A stretch of 64,000 nt of DNA, taken from NCBI RefSeq assembly GCF_029541745.1, contig NZ_CP089746.1:5589559-5653558 (forward strand). The letters run 5' to 3'. Below are positions 51,129 to 58,425 of this stretch, piece by piece (position 1 is the first letter of the stretch; each line of letters opens with the position of its first letter). A model generated the notes under the pieces. It was given only the letters and a program-made list of their open reading frames with translations. It made no database searches and was not told where the DNA came from. This DNA comes from Streptomyces sp. LX-29 (lineage in GTDB: Bacteria > Actinomycetota > Actinomycetes > Streptomycetales > Streptomycetaceae). The position numbers were made by a program, and so were the translations under genes.

Positions 51129-51416
51129 TCAGTTCTGAGCGGTGCCGATGTCGAGGAGGTCGGCGAGGGGGTCCTTCGAGTTGTCGAAGACCTTCGACTT
51201 CTCGTTGCACTGCTGGCCGTCGGTGCCGTTGAGCACCTCGATCGGCGTCACGTTCAGGACGTTGATGTCCTTGGCGTCCACGCACAGGTGCGGCAGCAGG
51301 TTCACGTTGGAGCTGAAGTCGCCGCCTTCGGCGTCCGACGCCATGGCGACGGAGGGAAGCACGAGTCCGGTGGCTGCCGCGGCCAGGGAGGCGCAGGCGA
51401 TGGCCCTCTTGAGCAT
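51129..51416 (-). CDS. rodlin-like secreted protein, copy 2
   Basis: 95 residues: signal LKRAIACASLAAAATGLVLP..AMA, mature SDAEGGDFSSNVNLLPHLC. From NLLPHLCVDAKDINVLN to DNSKDPL it differs from copy 1 by one residue (NEKSK for NEESK), and DNA identity there is nearly complete, so duplication or gene conversion is recent. It lies 37 bases downstream of a chaplin gene on the same strand and is likely co-transcribed with it. Confidence 0.7.
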   Translation of the reverse strand: MLKRAIACASLAAAATGLVLPSVAMASDAEGGDFSSNVNLLPHLCVDAKDINVLNVTPIEVLNGTDGQQCNEKSKVFDNSKDPLADLLDIGTAQN

Positions 51417-51453
51417 GGGGGGTGGTCTCCTCGGGTGGATCAGAGGTCAGGGG

Positions 51454-51861
51454 TCAGCGGTTGATGCAGATGTTGCCCATGGCCGGGTTCAAGAAGCCGA
51501 CGGCGTTGATCGTGTTGCCGCACAGGTTGATCGGGATGTTGATCGGGACCTGGATGTTGTTGCCGCTGACGACACCTGGCGAGCCGGCCGCGAGGCCGTT
51601 GGCGTGGGCGCCGCCGTACTCGTTGTACTCGCCTCCGTTGTCGTGGTGGTAGAAGTGCTTCTCGTCGTGGGTGTCGCGGTGGTTGCCGTGTCCGCCGTTG
51701 TGGTTGCCGTGTCCGCCGTAACCACCGTTGTGGTTGCCGTGGTCACGGCCCTTGCCGTTGCCGTTGTTGTCGTGGTCGTGGGCGAGGACGCCGGCGGCCG
51801 AGCCGAGGACGGTGACGCCCGCGGCGACGGTCAGGACTGCGGCTTTCGAGAGTGCCTTCAC
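51454..51861 (-). CDS. chaplin with His/Gly/Asn-rich insert
   Basis: 135 residues. Signal KALSKAAVLTVAAGVTVLG..GVLA, then about 60 residues rich in His, Gly, Asn and Asp (NGGYGGHGNHNGGHGNH and similar), then one chaplin domain: GSPGVVSGNNIQVPINIPINLCGNTINAVGFLNPAMGNICI, with the two conserved cysteines. No LPXTG sorting signal, so a secreted short-chaplin type that assembles into amyloid fibres on aerial hyphae. GTG 51861 (GGAGAG upstream) is preferred to ATG 51873. The insert is atypical for chaplins. Confidence 0.88.
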   Translation of the reverse strand: MKALSKAAVLTVAAGVTVLGSAAGVLAHDHDNNGNGKGRDHGNHNGGYGGHGNHNGGHGNHRDTHDEKHFYHHDNGGEYNEYGGAHANGLAAGSPGVVSGNNIQVPINIPINLCGNTINAVGFLNPAMGNICINR

Positions 51862-51886
51862 GGAGCTCTCCATTTCTCTGTTCAGT

Positions 51887-51946
51887 GGTGACTTCCCGGG
51901 TGACTTCCTGGTGACCTGAGAACGACCTCGTCGTATGGCAGGTGCG
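51887..51946 (-). promoter_or_regulatory. chaplin promoter with triple GGTGAC repeat
   Basis: Three GGTGAC copies at 51887, 51899 and 51910 (12- and 11-base steps; GTCACC on the transcribed-gene strand) resemble PhoP-type direct repeats. Upstream, CGCACC-16-CGTTCT (51946-51919) matches the sigma-BldN consensus CGTAAC-16-CGTTGA at 4+4 positions. The repeats would lie at or after the start site. Confidence 0.45.
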
Positions 51947-52109
51947 GAGCGCCACTCGGATGGCTCTGCAAAGGCGAGCCGTACTGTGTCAGCGGCTTTT
52001 CGTCAAAGGTGGATCGATCGACCGCGTGGGATGGCGCGCGTGGAGACCGTGGACACGGAATTCCCCGGTCACACGGTCTCCGGATCGCCTGGCGCGTCAG
52101 ACGTTGAGG

Positions 52110-52373
52110 TCAGACGTTGGCGCAGAAATTGCCCATCGCCGGGTTGAGCGCACCGACGAGGTCGATGGTGTTGCCGCACAGGTTGATCGGGATGTTGACC
52201 GGGACCTGGATGTTGTTTCCGCTCACCACGCCGGGCGAGCCGATGGCGCCACCGTTGGCGATGGCGGCGTTCCCTCCGTCGTCGCCGCCGCCGGCCACCG
52301 CGGTGCCGGCGCCGCCGAGGGCCACGGCGCTCGCGCTGATGGTCAGGACCGCAACCCTGGAAATGCGCTTCAC
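52110..52373 (-). CDS. short chaplin
   Basis: 87 residues: signal KRISRVAVLTISASAVALGGAGTAVA, then GGGDDGGNAAIANGGAIGSPGVVSGNNIQVPVNIPINLCGNTIDLVGALNPAMGNFCANV, one complete chaplin domain with both cysteines and no sorting signal. GTG 52373 has GGAAG 4-5 bases upstream. Similar to the short chaplins ChpD-H that lower surface tension for aerial growth. Confidence 0.92.
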   Translation of the reverse strand: MKRISRVAVLTISASAVALGGAGTAVAGGGDDGGNAAIANGGAIGSPGVVSGNNIQVPVNIPINLCGNTIDLVGALNPAMGNFCANV

Positions 52374-52411
52374 GATGCTTCCTTTCGCTGATCGTCGCTC
52401 GGGCGGCCTGA

Positions 52412-52439
52412 ACAACGAATGGAGCAGTACGCGGATACG
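52412..52439 (-). promoter_or_regulatory. sigma-BldN-type promoter of the short chaplin
   Basis: On the minus strand CGTATC (52439-52434), a 16-base spacer, then CGTTGT (52417-52412): 5/6 and 5/6 matches with exact spacing to the sigma-BldN consensus CGTAAC-16-CGTTGA that controls chaplin genes. Confidence 0.65.
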
Positions 52440-52627
52440 CCGCGTCACCCGAATGCCGGCTTGCGGGAGTTCGCGACCCGATAATCCGGTCGGTGGCCGG
52501 GGCCGGCCGTGCGCGGACCGCCAGTCGGAGTAACAGATCATGCGAACCGCGATGGGCGCGGATAGCAAGGACGTGTTGACGCCCCTTCAGGGCGATCCGG
52601 TCGTGACCCAGTTAAGGAATGACGCCC

Positions 52628-54154
52628 ATGCGCATGTCCCTGCGCTCCGCGGCCGTGGCCGCCCTGATAATCGCGGTGCCGCTGACGTCCTTGTCGGCCG
52701 CCGCGGTGACCTCGCCGCGGTACATCGACCCCCCGGCGCGGTCCGGCCTCGCCCCGCTTCACCAGTCCGGCGACGACGCCATCCCCGGGCAGTACATCGT
52801 GACCCTGGCCGCCGGGGTGAGCCCCGAGGCGGTCGCGGGCCTGATCGGCGTCACGCCGCTGTACACGTACACCGACGCGCCCCGGGGCTTCGCGGCGCGG
52901 CTCACCCCCGAGCAGGTCGAGATGTTGCGCCGACAGCCCGGGGTCGAGGCGGTCGAGGAGGACGCGATCTTCTCCGTCCCCCCCGACGCCAACGCCAGCG
53001 GGCCGGCGGGCTATCGGGGGCCGGAACGTTACGAGGGCCGCTACGAGGGTCGTTACGAGGGGCGTGACGAGGGCCGCAACGAGGGCCGGCGCGCCGACGA
53101 GGAGGGGCCCGGCGACGTCGATGTCGGTGAGCTCGGTGATGGTGGTGATGTCGGTGATGCCGGCGTGGGCGACGTCCGTGAGGACGAGGCCGGCGCGCCG
53201 GAACCGCCGCTGGCCGACCGAGAGGTGGACGGGAGCGACCCCGTCGGGCGGCCGGGCCCGGACCTCCCCCCGCACAGCCCGAACACCGGTGCCCTGGACC
53301 GTACGGTCACCGGCCACGCGGCGGACGTCCCCTGGGGTCTGACCAGGATCAACGGCCGGGAGCCCGGTGGCAGCGGCTTCACCGTCACGGCCACCGGGGC
53401 GGGCGTCACCTCGTACGTCATCGACAGTGGCGTCGAGCTGGCGCACCCGGACTTCGGCGGACGGGCGGTGGCGGGAGAGACCTTCATCGACGACGGCCGG
53501 GGCGCCGGCGACTGCGCCGGGCACGGCACCCACGTGGCCGGCACGCTCGGCGGCACCGAGTCGGGGGTGGCCAAGCAGACGAAGCTGGTCTCCGTACGGG
53601 TCTTCGACTGCGAAGGTGAGAGCTCCAACTCCATCATCATGGCCGCCATCAACTGGGTGGCCGCCAACGCCCAGAAGCCCGCGGTGGCCAACCTCTCGCT
53701 GGGCGGGCCGTTCTCCCGCGCCATGAACCTGGCGGTGGAGAACCTCGCCGCCACCGGCGTCTTCCCGGTCGTGGCGGCGGGCAACGACGACATCAACGCC
53801 TGCGGGATCTCCCCGGCGAGCTCGGCCGGCGCGTACACCGTCGCCGCCGTCGACAAGGCCGACCGCAAGGCGTGGTTCAGCAACTGGGGCGCCTGCGTCG
53901 ACACCAACGGCCCGGGGGTGGGCATCCGCTCCACCTTCCTCGACGGCAGCTTCAGCGAGTTGGAGGGGACCTCCATGGCGGCACCGCACGTCGCGGGCGT
54001 CGCCGCGCTCTACAAGGAGGCCAAGGGAGACGCCTCCTTCGAGACGCTGTCCTCCTGGCTCACCGAGAACGCCACCACCGGCATCGACACCAGCGGCTAC
54101 CTCGGCATGCCCACCGGGACGCCACCCCTGCTGGTCTATACCGGAGGGCTGTGA
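52628..54154 (+). CDS. secreted subtilisin-family (S8) serine protease with acidic repeat insert
   Basis: 508 residues. A signal peptide (RMSLRSAAVAALIIAVPLTSLSAAA) is followed by an I9 inhibitor propeptide (QYIVTLAAGVSPEAV...GVEAVEEDAIFSV). A 100-residue low-complexity insert then contains five YEGR/DEGR/NEGR repeats and a Gly/Asp/Val-rich part. The S8 catalytic domain shows Asp in YVIDSGVELAHPDF, His in GHGTHVAGTLGG and Ser in GTSMAAPHVAGVAAL. ATG 52628 has AAGGA at 9 bases; an ATG at 52619 is too close. The insert between pro- and catalytic domain is unusual. Confidence 0.9.
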   Translation: MRMSLRSAAVAALIIAVPLTSLSAAAVTSPRYIDPPARSGLAPLHQSGDDAIPGQYIVTLAAGVSPEAVAGLIGVTPLYTYTDAPRGFAARLTPEQVEMLRRQPGVEAVEEDAIFSVPPDANASGPAGYRGPERYEGRYEGRYEGRDEGRNEGRRADEEGPGDVDVGELGDGGDVGDAGVGDVREDEAGAPEPPLADREVDGSDPVGRPGPDLPPHSPNTGALDRTVTGHAADVPWGLTRINGREPGGSGFTVTATGAGVTSYVIDSGVELAHPDFGGRAVAGETFIDDGRGAGDCAGHGTHVAGTLGGTESGVAKQTKLVSVRVFDCEGESSNSIIMAAINWVAANAQKPAVANLSLGGPFSRAMNLAVENLAATGVFPVVAAGNDDINACGISPASSAGAYTVAAVDKADRKAWFSNWGACVDTNGPGVGIRSTFLDGSFSELEGTSMAAPHVAGVAALYKEAKGDASFETLSSWLTENATTGIDTSGYLGMPTGTPPLLVYTGGL

Positions 54155-54264
54155 GGGGGCGATCCAGCCACCGGCTCCAGGGCCGGGGCCGGAATACCGG
54201 TCGGCGGCGGACCGTTACCGTGGCGGGGCATCCGCCGCCGACCCGGAAGCAGGGACCTCACACC

Positions 54265-54642
54265 ATGAGCACCGTGGAACTCACCAAGGACAACTTCGAC
54301 GAGATCGTCGCCGGCAGCGACTTCGTCCTGATCGACTTCTGGGCGGAGTGGTGTGGCCCCTGCCGACGCTTCGCCCCCGTCTACGAGAAGGCCGCCGCCC
54401 GCCACCAGGACCTGGTCTTCGGGAAGGTCGACACCGAGGCGCAGCCCGAGCTCGCCGCCACCTTCCAGATCCAGTCCATCCCCACCCTGATGATCGTGCG
54501 CGACGACATCGCGGTGTACGCGCAGCCGGGCGCCCTCCCCGAGCAGGCGCTGGAGGACCTCATCAGCCAGGCGCGGGCCCTGGACATGGACGAGGTGCGG
54601 GCCTCGGTCGCCCAGGCCGGGGAGCCGGGCGCGCGTGGGTGA
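54265..54642 (+). CDS. thioredoxin
   Basis: 125 residues with the classical active site FWAEWCGPCRRF (Cys30, Cys33) and the cis-proline segment IQSIPTLMIV. Reduces protein disulphides in the cytoplasm. Ends in an 8-base overlap with the phosphatase gene, so the two are coupled. Confidence 0.94.
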   Translation: MSTVELTKDNFDEIVAGSDFVLIDFWAEWCGPCRRFAPVYEKAAARHQDLVFGKVDTEAQPELAATFQIQSIPTLMIVRDDIAVYAQPGALPEQALEDLISQARALDMDEVRASVAQAGEPGARG

Positions 54643-55243
54643 GCTGCTCCTGGTCCGCCACGGCGAGACCGAGTGGAGCCGCTCCGGCCGGCACACCAGC
54701 TGGACCGACCTGCCGCTGACCGGGCGCGGCGAGGACCAGGCCCGGGCGCTGCGCCCGCTGCTGGCCACCCGCACCATCGGCCTCGCGCTGGTCAGCCCGC
54801 TCGCCCGGGCCCGGCACACCGCGGAGCTGGCCGGCATCGAGGACGCGCGGACCGAGCCCGACCTCCACGAGTGGGACTACGGAGGGTACGAGGGCATCAC
54901 GACGGCCGAGATCCGGAGCGCCCGGCCCGGCTGGGAGCTCTGGACCGACGGTGTCGTGGCCGGCGGCCCCGACCACCCGGGGGAGTCCGCCGAACAGGTG
55001 GGCGCGCGCGTCGACCGGCTGCTGGCCCGCATCGCCCCGTCGCTGGCCCCGGAGGCCACCGAGGGGGACGTGCTGCTGGTGGCGCACGCCCATGTGCTGC
55101 GGGTGCTGACGGCGCGTCGACTCGGCCTGGAATCGGCCGCCGGGGCGCTGTTCCGGCTCGACACCGCGACCCTCGGTCGACTGGGGTACGAGCACGGGCG
55201 CCCCGCGATGCTCGCGTGGAACGTAGGCTCTGACCTGTCCTGA
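54635..55243 (+). CDS. histidine phosphatase-family protein (phosphoglycerate-mutase-like)
   Basis: 202 residues. The phosphate-accepting histidine is in LLLVRHGETEWS (RHG at 8-10), other pocket residues in SPLARARHTAEL, HEWDYGGYEGITTAEI and VAHAHVLRVLTARRL. GTG 54635 lies within the thioredoxin gene end. Substrate unknown: acid phosphatase or small-sugar phosphatase activity is typical. Confidence 0.9.
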   Translation: MGELLLVRHGETEWSRSGRHTSWTDLPLTGRGEDQARALRPLLATRTIGLALVSPLARARHTAELAGIEDARTEPDLHEWDYGGYEGITTAEIRSARPGWELWTDGVVAGGPDHPGESAEQVGARVDRLLARIAPSLAPEATEGDVLLVAHAHVLRVLTARRLGLESAAGALFRLDTATLGRLGYEHGRPAMLAWNVGSDLS

Positions 55244-55274
55244 CAACAGCTCAGCCACAGGAGGCAACGAGCCC

Positions 55275-55703
55275 ATGGCCACCACTCGCACCGCAGCCAC
55301 CCACTGGGAAGGCAATCTTCTCGAGGGCAAGGGCCAGGTCAGCCTGAACTCCTCGAACATCGGCACCTACGACGTCACCTGGGCGTCCCGCGCCGAGCAG
55401 CCGGCCGGCCGGACCAGCCCCGAGGAGCTGATCGCCGCCGCCCACTCCAGCTGCTACTCGATGGCCTTCTCGCACGGCCTGGCCGGCAAGGGGCACACCG
55501 TGGAGTCGCTGGACACCAAGGCCGACGTCACCTTCCAGCCCGGCGAGGGCATCACCGGCATCCACCTCACCGTCAAGGCGCGGGTTCCGGGTCTGAGCGA
55601 GGAGGACTTCCAGGCAGCCGCCGAGGACGCCAAGAAGAACTGCCCGGTGAGCCAGGCCCTGGCCGGCACCACCATCACCCTGGAGGCGGAGCTGCTCGGC
55701 TGA
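55275..55703 (+). CDS. OsmC-family organic hydroperoxide reductase
   Basis: 142 residues. Reactive cysteines Cys60 (AAHSSCYSMAFS) and Cys123 (AKKNCPVSQAL) at the OsmC positions, with ISPEELIAAAH-type sequence preceding. Detoxifies lipid and organic peroxides. It begins 31 bases after the phosphatase gene and may share the thioredoxin transcript. Confidence 0.93.
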   Translation: MATTRTAATHWEGNLLEGKGQVSLNSSNIGTYDVTWASRAEQPAGRTSPEELIAAAHSSCYSMAFSHGLAGKGHTVESLDTKADVTFQPGEGITGIHLTVKARVPGLSEEDFQAAAEDAKKNCPVSQALAGTTITLEAELLG

Positions 55704-55708
55704 TCCAC

Positions 55709-56305
55709 TCAGTCGACCGGCGTCACCCGCTGGAGCAGCCCCCAGGTGAACTCCGCCACGTGTGGGCGGGGTTCACCACCGGGCCGCTCCGGCGCCTCGA
55801 AGGCCAGCCGCCAGCGCGTCGGGGCGGTGCCCTCCATGGGTCGTGCCGGCGCGAAGGCCCGTGCCACCTCGTCCACGGTGCAGCTCCACGGAGTCAGGTC
55901 CGCGGCCGTACGGGGCGTGGGCCCCGGGGCGCCGGGGACCCGCACCAGCCACTCGTTCCACACCGCCCCGCCCGGCGCCACCAGCACCTCGAAACGGAGA
56001 TCGGGCCAGAGCGGCACCGGCCATCGCAGCGCCTCGCACCTCAGTTCGCCGACGCTCCGGAGGGACGTCGACTCGGGCGCCCCCAGCACGGAGCGGTAGC
56101 GGGCGGCGGCGCCGCGCCGCCGCGGCGAGTGCCGCATCGCCTGCCACCGCTTGTTCGCCTCGCGCATCTGCGCCCGGCTGAAGCCCAGCTCCCGCAGCGC
56201 GTCCTCGACCAGCTCCGGGTGGTGGTCGGCCATCCTGCGCAGCAGGACCAGGATGAAGGGGAAGGGCTCGGGAAGCGCGTCGGACGCCTCAGGCGCGGAG
56301 TTCAT
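55709..56305 (-). CDS. hypothetical protein ending the AftD operon
   Basis: 198 residues. The N-terminal helical part (FPFILVLLRRMADHHPELVEDALRELGFSRAQMREANKRWQAMRH) is followed by a beta-rich part with conserved Trp residues (WPVPLWPDLRFEVLVAPGGAVWNEWLVRVPG... VAEFTWGLLQRV). No family recognised and no signal peptide. It overlaps the FkbM gene end by 17 bases. Convergent with osmC, 5 bases apart. Confidence 0.7.
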   Translation of the reverse strand: MNSAPEASDALPEPFPFILVLLRRMADHHPELVEDALRELGFSRAQMREANKRWQAMRHSPRRRGAAARYRSVLGAPESTSLRSVGELRCEALRWPVPLWPDLRFEVLVAPGGAVWNEWLVRVPGAPGPTPRTAADLTPWSCTVDEVARAFAPARPMEGTAPTRWRLAFEAPERPGGEPRPHVAEFTWGLLQRVTPVD

Positions 56306-57092
56306 GACCCCCATCGTCGCGCACCGACACGCGCCCCGGCCGCCGCGTCCCGGGGAGGAACAGCACCGAGTTGACGTACCGCCGGCGGCCCGGCCCCAGG
56401 CTGCGGCGCAGCAGCCCGTGCTCCGCCACATGGCAGCTGCGGGCCTGGTGTCCGGCCAGGTCGAAGCGGGACAGCTCCACCCACTCCCGGCCCGGCAGCA
56501 CCCAGCCCCGATAGCCGAGCCCGCCCAGGAGCTCCAGCACCGGCCCGGGCGGCTGGATGCGCGCCTCCAGCTCCACGAAGAGCGCCGGGTGCTGGCGGAC
56601 GAGCAGCCGTCGCGCTCCGCGCAGCACGGCCAGCTCGGCGCCGTCCACATCCACCTTCAGCAGGGTCACGGGGCCCAGCACCAGCTCGTCCAGCGCCACA
56701 CAGTCCACCTCCAACGCGGCCCCGTGCACCGGGCGGCGCACCAGGGAGGACACGCCCCGGTCACCGCGGCCACCGGGCGGCAGCCACAGCGTGGCCCGGC
56801 CGGGGCCCTCGGCGGCCGCGGCCTGGATCACCTGGACGTTGGCGGCGGAGGTGGCGGCCAGGGCCCGGGCCAGGTGCGGCACCGGTTCGATCACCACCAC
56901 CCGCTCCGCGCGCCGCGCCAGCCGCCGGGTCCACGGCCCGTACCAGCCGCCGACGTCCACGGCGGTGCCGCCCGGCGGGCAGAAGTCGGCGAGCCGGGCC
57001 AGCTCGGGTTCGAAGCGCGGGTAGAGGCGGGAGGCGGCCTCGGCGACGAGCCGGGCCGGCAGCAGCGGGCCGAGCCGGGCGGCGAGCGTCAT
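56289..57092 (-). CDS. FkbM-family SAM-dependent methyltransferase
   Basis: 267 residues. SAM-binding site GGTAVDVGGWYGPWTRRLA, the acidic strand-2 end VVVIEPVP, and the FkbM region VTLLKVDVDGAELAVLRGARRLL. FkbM enzymes typically O-methylate sugars or secondary metabolites. ATG overlaps the Trm112-like stop (ATGA). Confidence 0.88.
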   Translation of the reverse strand: MTLAARLGPLLPARLVAEAASRLYPRFEPELARLADFCPPGGTAVDVGGWYGPWTRRLARRAERVVVIEPVPHLARALAATSAANVQVIQAAAAEGPGRATLWLPPGGRGDRGVSSLVRRPVHGAALEVDCVALDELVLGPVTLLKVDVDGAELAVLRGARRLLVRQHPALFVELEARIQPPGPVLELLGGLGYRGWVLPGREWVELSRFDLAGHQARSCHVAEHGLLRRSLGPGRRRYVNSVLFLPGTRRPGRVSVRDDGGHELRA

Positions 57093-57469
57093 GACCGGGG
57101 TCTCCCGTCGTCTGCCGGGGTGTTTCCGGGGGCGTGGTCGGAGGCGGGGGCGGTGTCGGGGACGGCGGGGGCGGCCTTGGAAGGGGAGGCGGGGCAGGCG
57201 GGGGAGGCGGGAGACACCGGGGATGCCGGGGACGCCGGGGATGCCGGGGACGCGGGGGAGTCCGCCGCCAGCCGGCCCAGCAGCACCCGGTGTTCGGCGA
57301 CCGTCAGCCGCTGCCCGGAGGACGGGAGCAGCTGCGGGATGCCGTCGACGATCGGATAGCGCAGCCGCAGTCGCGGGTTGTAGAGGGCGTCGTCCGGGAC
57401 CACCAGGGCGAGCGGTCCCTTGTCGAGCGGACAGACCAGGAGCTTCAGCAGCGGGTCGTCGGGCGTCAT
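57089..57469 (-). CDS. Trm112-like small protein with Pro/Ala/Ser tail
   Basis: 126 residues. The first 60 are a Trm112/UPF0434 domain (LLKLLVCPLDKGPLALVVPDDALYNPRLRLRYPIVDGIPQLLP). Trm112 proteins activate methyltransferases by binding them, and a class I methyltransferase lies 59 bases upstream. Residues 70-126 are a low-complexity tail of SPASPASPASP repeats, encoded by a GC-rich microsatellite and variable in nature. Confidence 0.85.
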   Translation of the reverse strand: MTPDDPLLKLLVCPLDKGPLALVVPDDALYNPRLRLRYPIVDGIPQLLPSSGQRLTVAEHRVLLGRLAADSPASPASPASPASPVSPASPACPASPSKAAPAVPDTAPASDHAPGNTPADDGRPRS

Positions 57470-57528
57470 GACGCGGTCACTTCCTCGGTCGGGGTCGTGG
57501 GGTCCTGGGGGCCGTCGGGCCGTCGGGG

Positions 57529-58425
57529 TCATCGAGGCGGGGCGGCGCGAGGTCGTGGCCGCCGGGCGGCCCGCCCGGCCGTCCCGGCCCGTCCCGGCGC
57601 CTTGACCGCGTGCACCAGCAGGATCGAGGCGAGCGACGGCACCCGGCAGGCGGCTCGGTCCAGCGCCCGGAGCGGGCGCGGCACTCCGTGGAAGGGCGCG
57701 CCGGTCAGCGTGACGACCGTGAAGCCGGAGGCGGCGAGGAAGCCGCGCAGCGCGCGGGAGGTGAACAGCCGCAGATGGCCGACCACCTCGCGGCCGGGGC
57801 GGCCGTGCACCGCGCGCATGCTCACCTCCGAGAACACCGGCTGGACCCCGGCGAGCAGCAGCGCGCGGTTGTACCAGGCGGCCAGGTTCGGTGTGGACAG
57901 CAGCAGATGGCCCCCGGGCCGCAGCACCCGGCGCAGCTCGTCCAGCGCCGCGTCCGGCTCCACCAGGTGCTCCACCACCTCGCTGAACAGCACCGCGTCC
58001 ACGCTGCCGGCCGCGAACGGGAGGCCGGCGCCGGACAGTTCGCCGCGGACGACATCGGGCAGCCGGTGCGCGGCACGGCGCAGCGCGTCCTGCGACCAGT
58101 CGACGCCGATCACCCGATGACCGGCGAGCAGGGGCAGCGCCAGGGCCGCCGCCGAACCGTCCCCGCAGCCGACGTCCAGCACCACGGCCGGGTCCGCCCG
58201 TCGTGTCGGCCCGAGGGCGCGGGCGAGCAGCAGCGCCTGTCGGCGGCTCCGCTCGACGCCGGAGGCGACGGGCACCGTCGGGTCCTCGTAGAAGGCCCGC
58301 AGCTCGCTTCCCGCCGTGGCCGCGGCCGCGTTCGCGTTCGCGTTCGCGTTCGCGTACGCGGAGACGGGGACGGAGGCGGCGGCGTGGGCTTGGTCGGAGC
58401 CGGAGAGCGACCGGGAGCGGGTCAT
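57529..58425 (-). CDS. class I SAM-dependent methyltransferase
   Basis: 298 residues. SAM motif I VVLDVGCGDGSAAALAL, motif II VIGVDWSQDALRRA, motif III SVDAVLFSEVVEHLVEPDAALDELRRVLRPGGHLLLSTPN. The N-terminus holds the odd repeat AYANANANANAAAA from a GCGTTC hexamer run at about 58330-58356. Probably partnered with the Trm112-like protein. The substrate could be a sugar, lipid or peptide of the operon's product. ATG overlaps the condensation gene stop. Confidence 0.88.
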   Translation of the reverse strand: MTRSRSLSGSDQAHAAASVPVSAYANANANANAAAATAGSELRAFYEDPTVPVASGVERSRRQALLLARALGPTRRADPAVVLDVGCGDGSAAALALPLLAGHRVIGVDWSQDALRRAAHRLPDVVRGELSGAGLPFAAGSVDAVLFSEVVEHLVEPDAALDELRRVLRPGGHLLLSTPNLAAWYNRALLLAGVQPVFSEVSMRAVHGRPGREVVGHLRLFTSRALRGFLAASGFTVVTLTGAPFHGVPRPLRALDRAACRVPSLASILLVHAVKAPGRAGTAGRAARRPRPRAAPPR

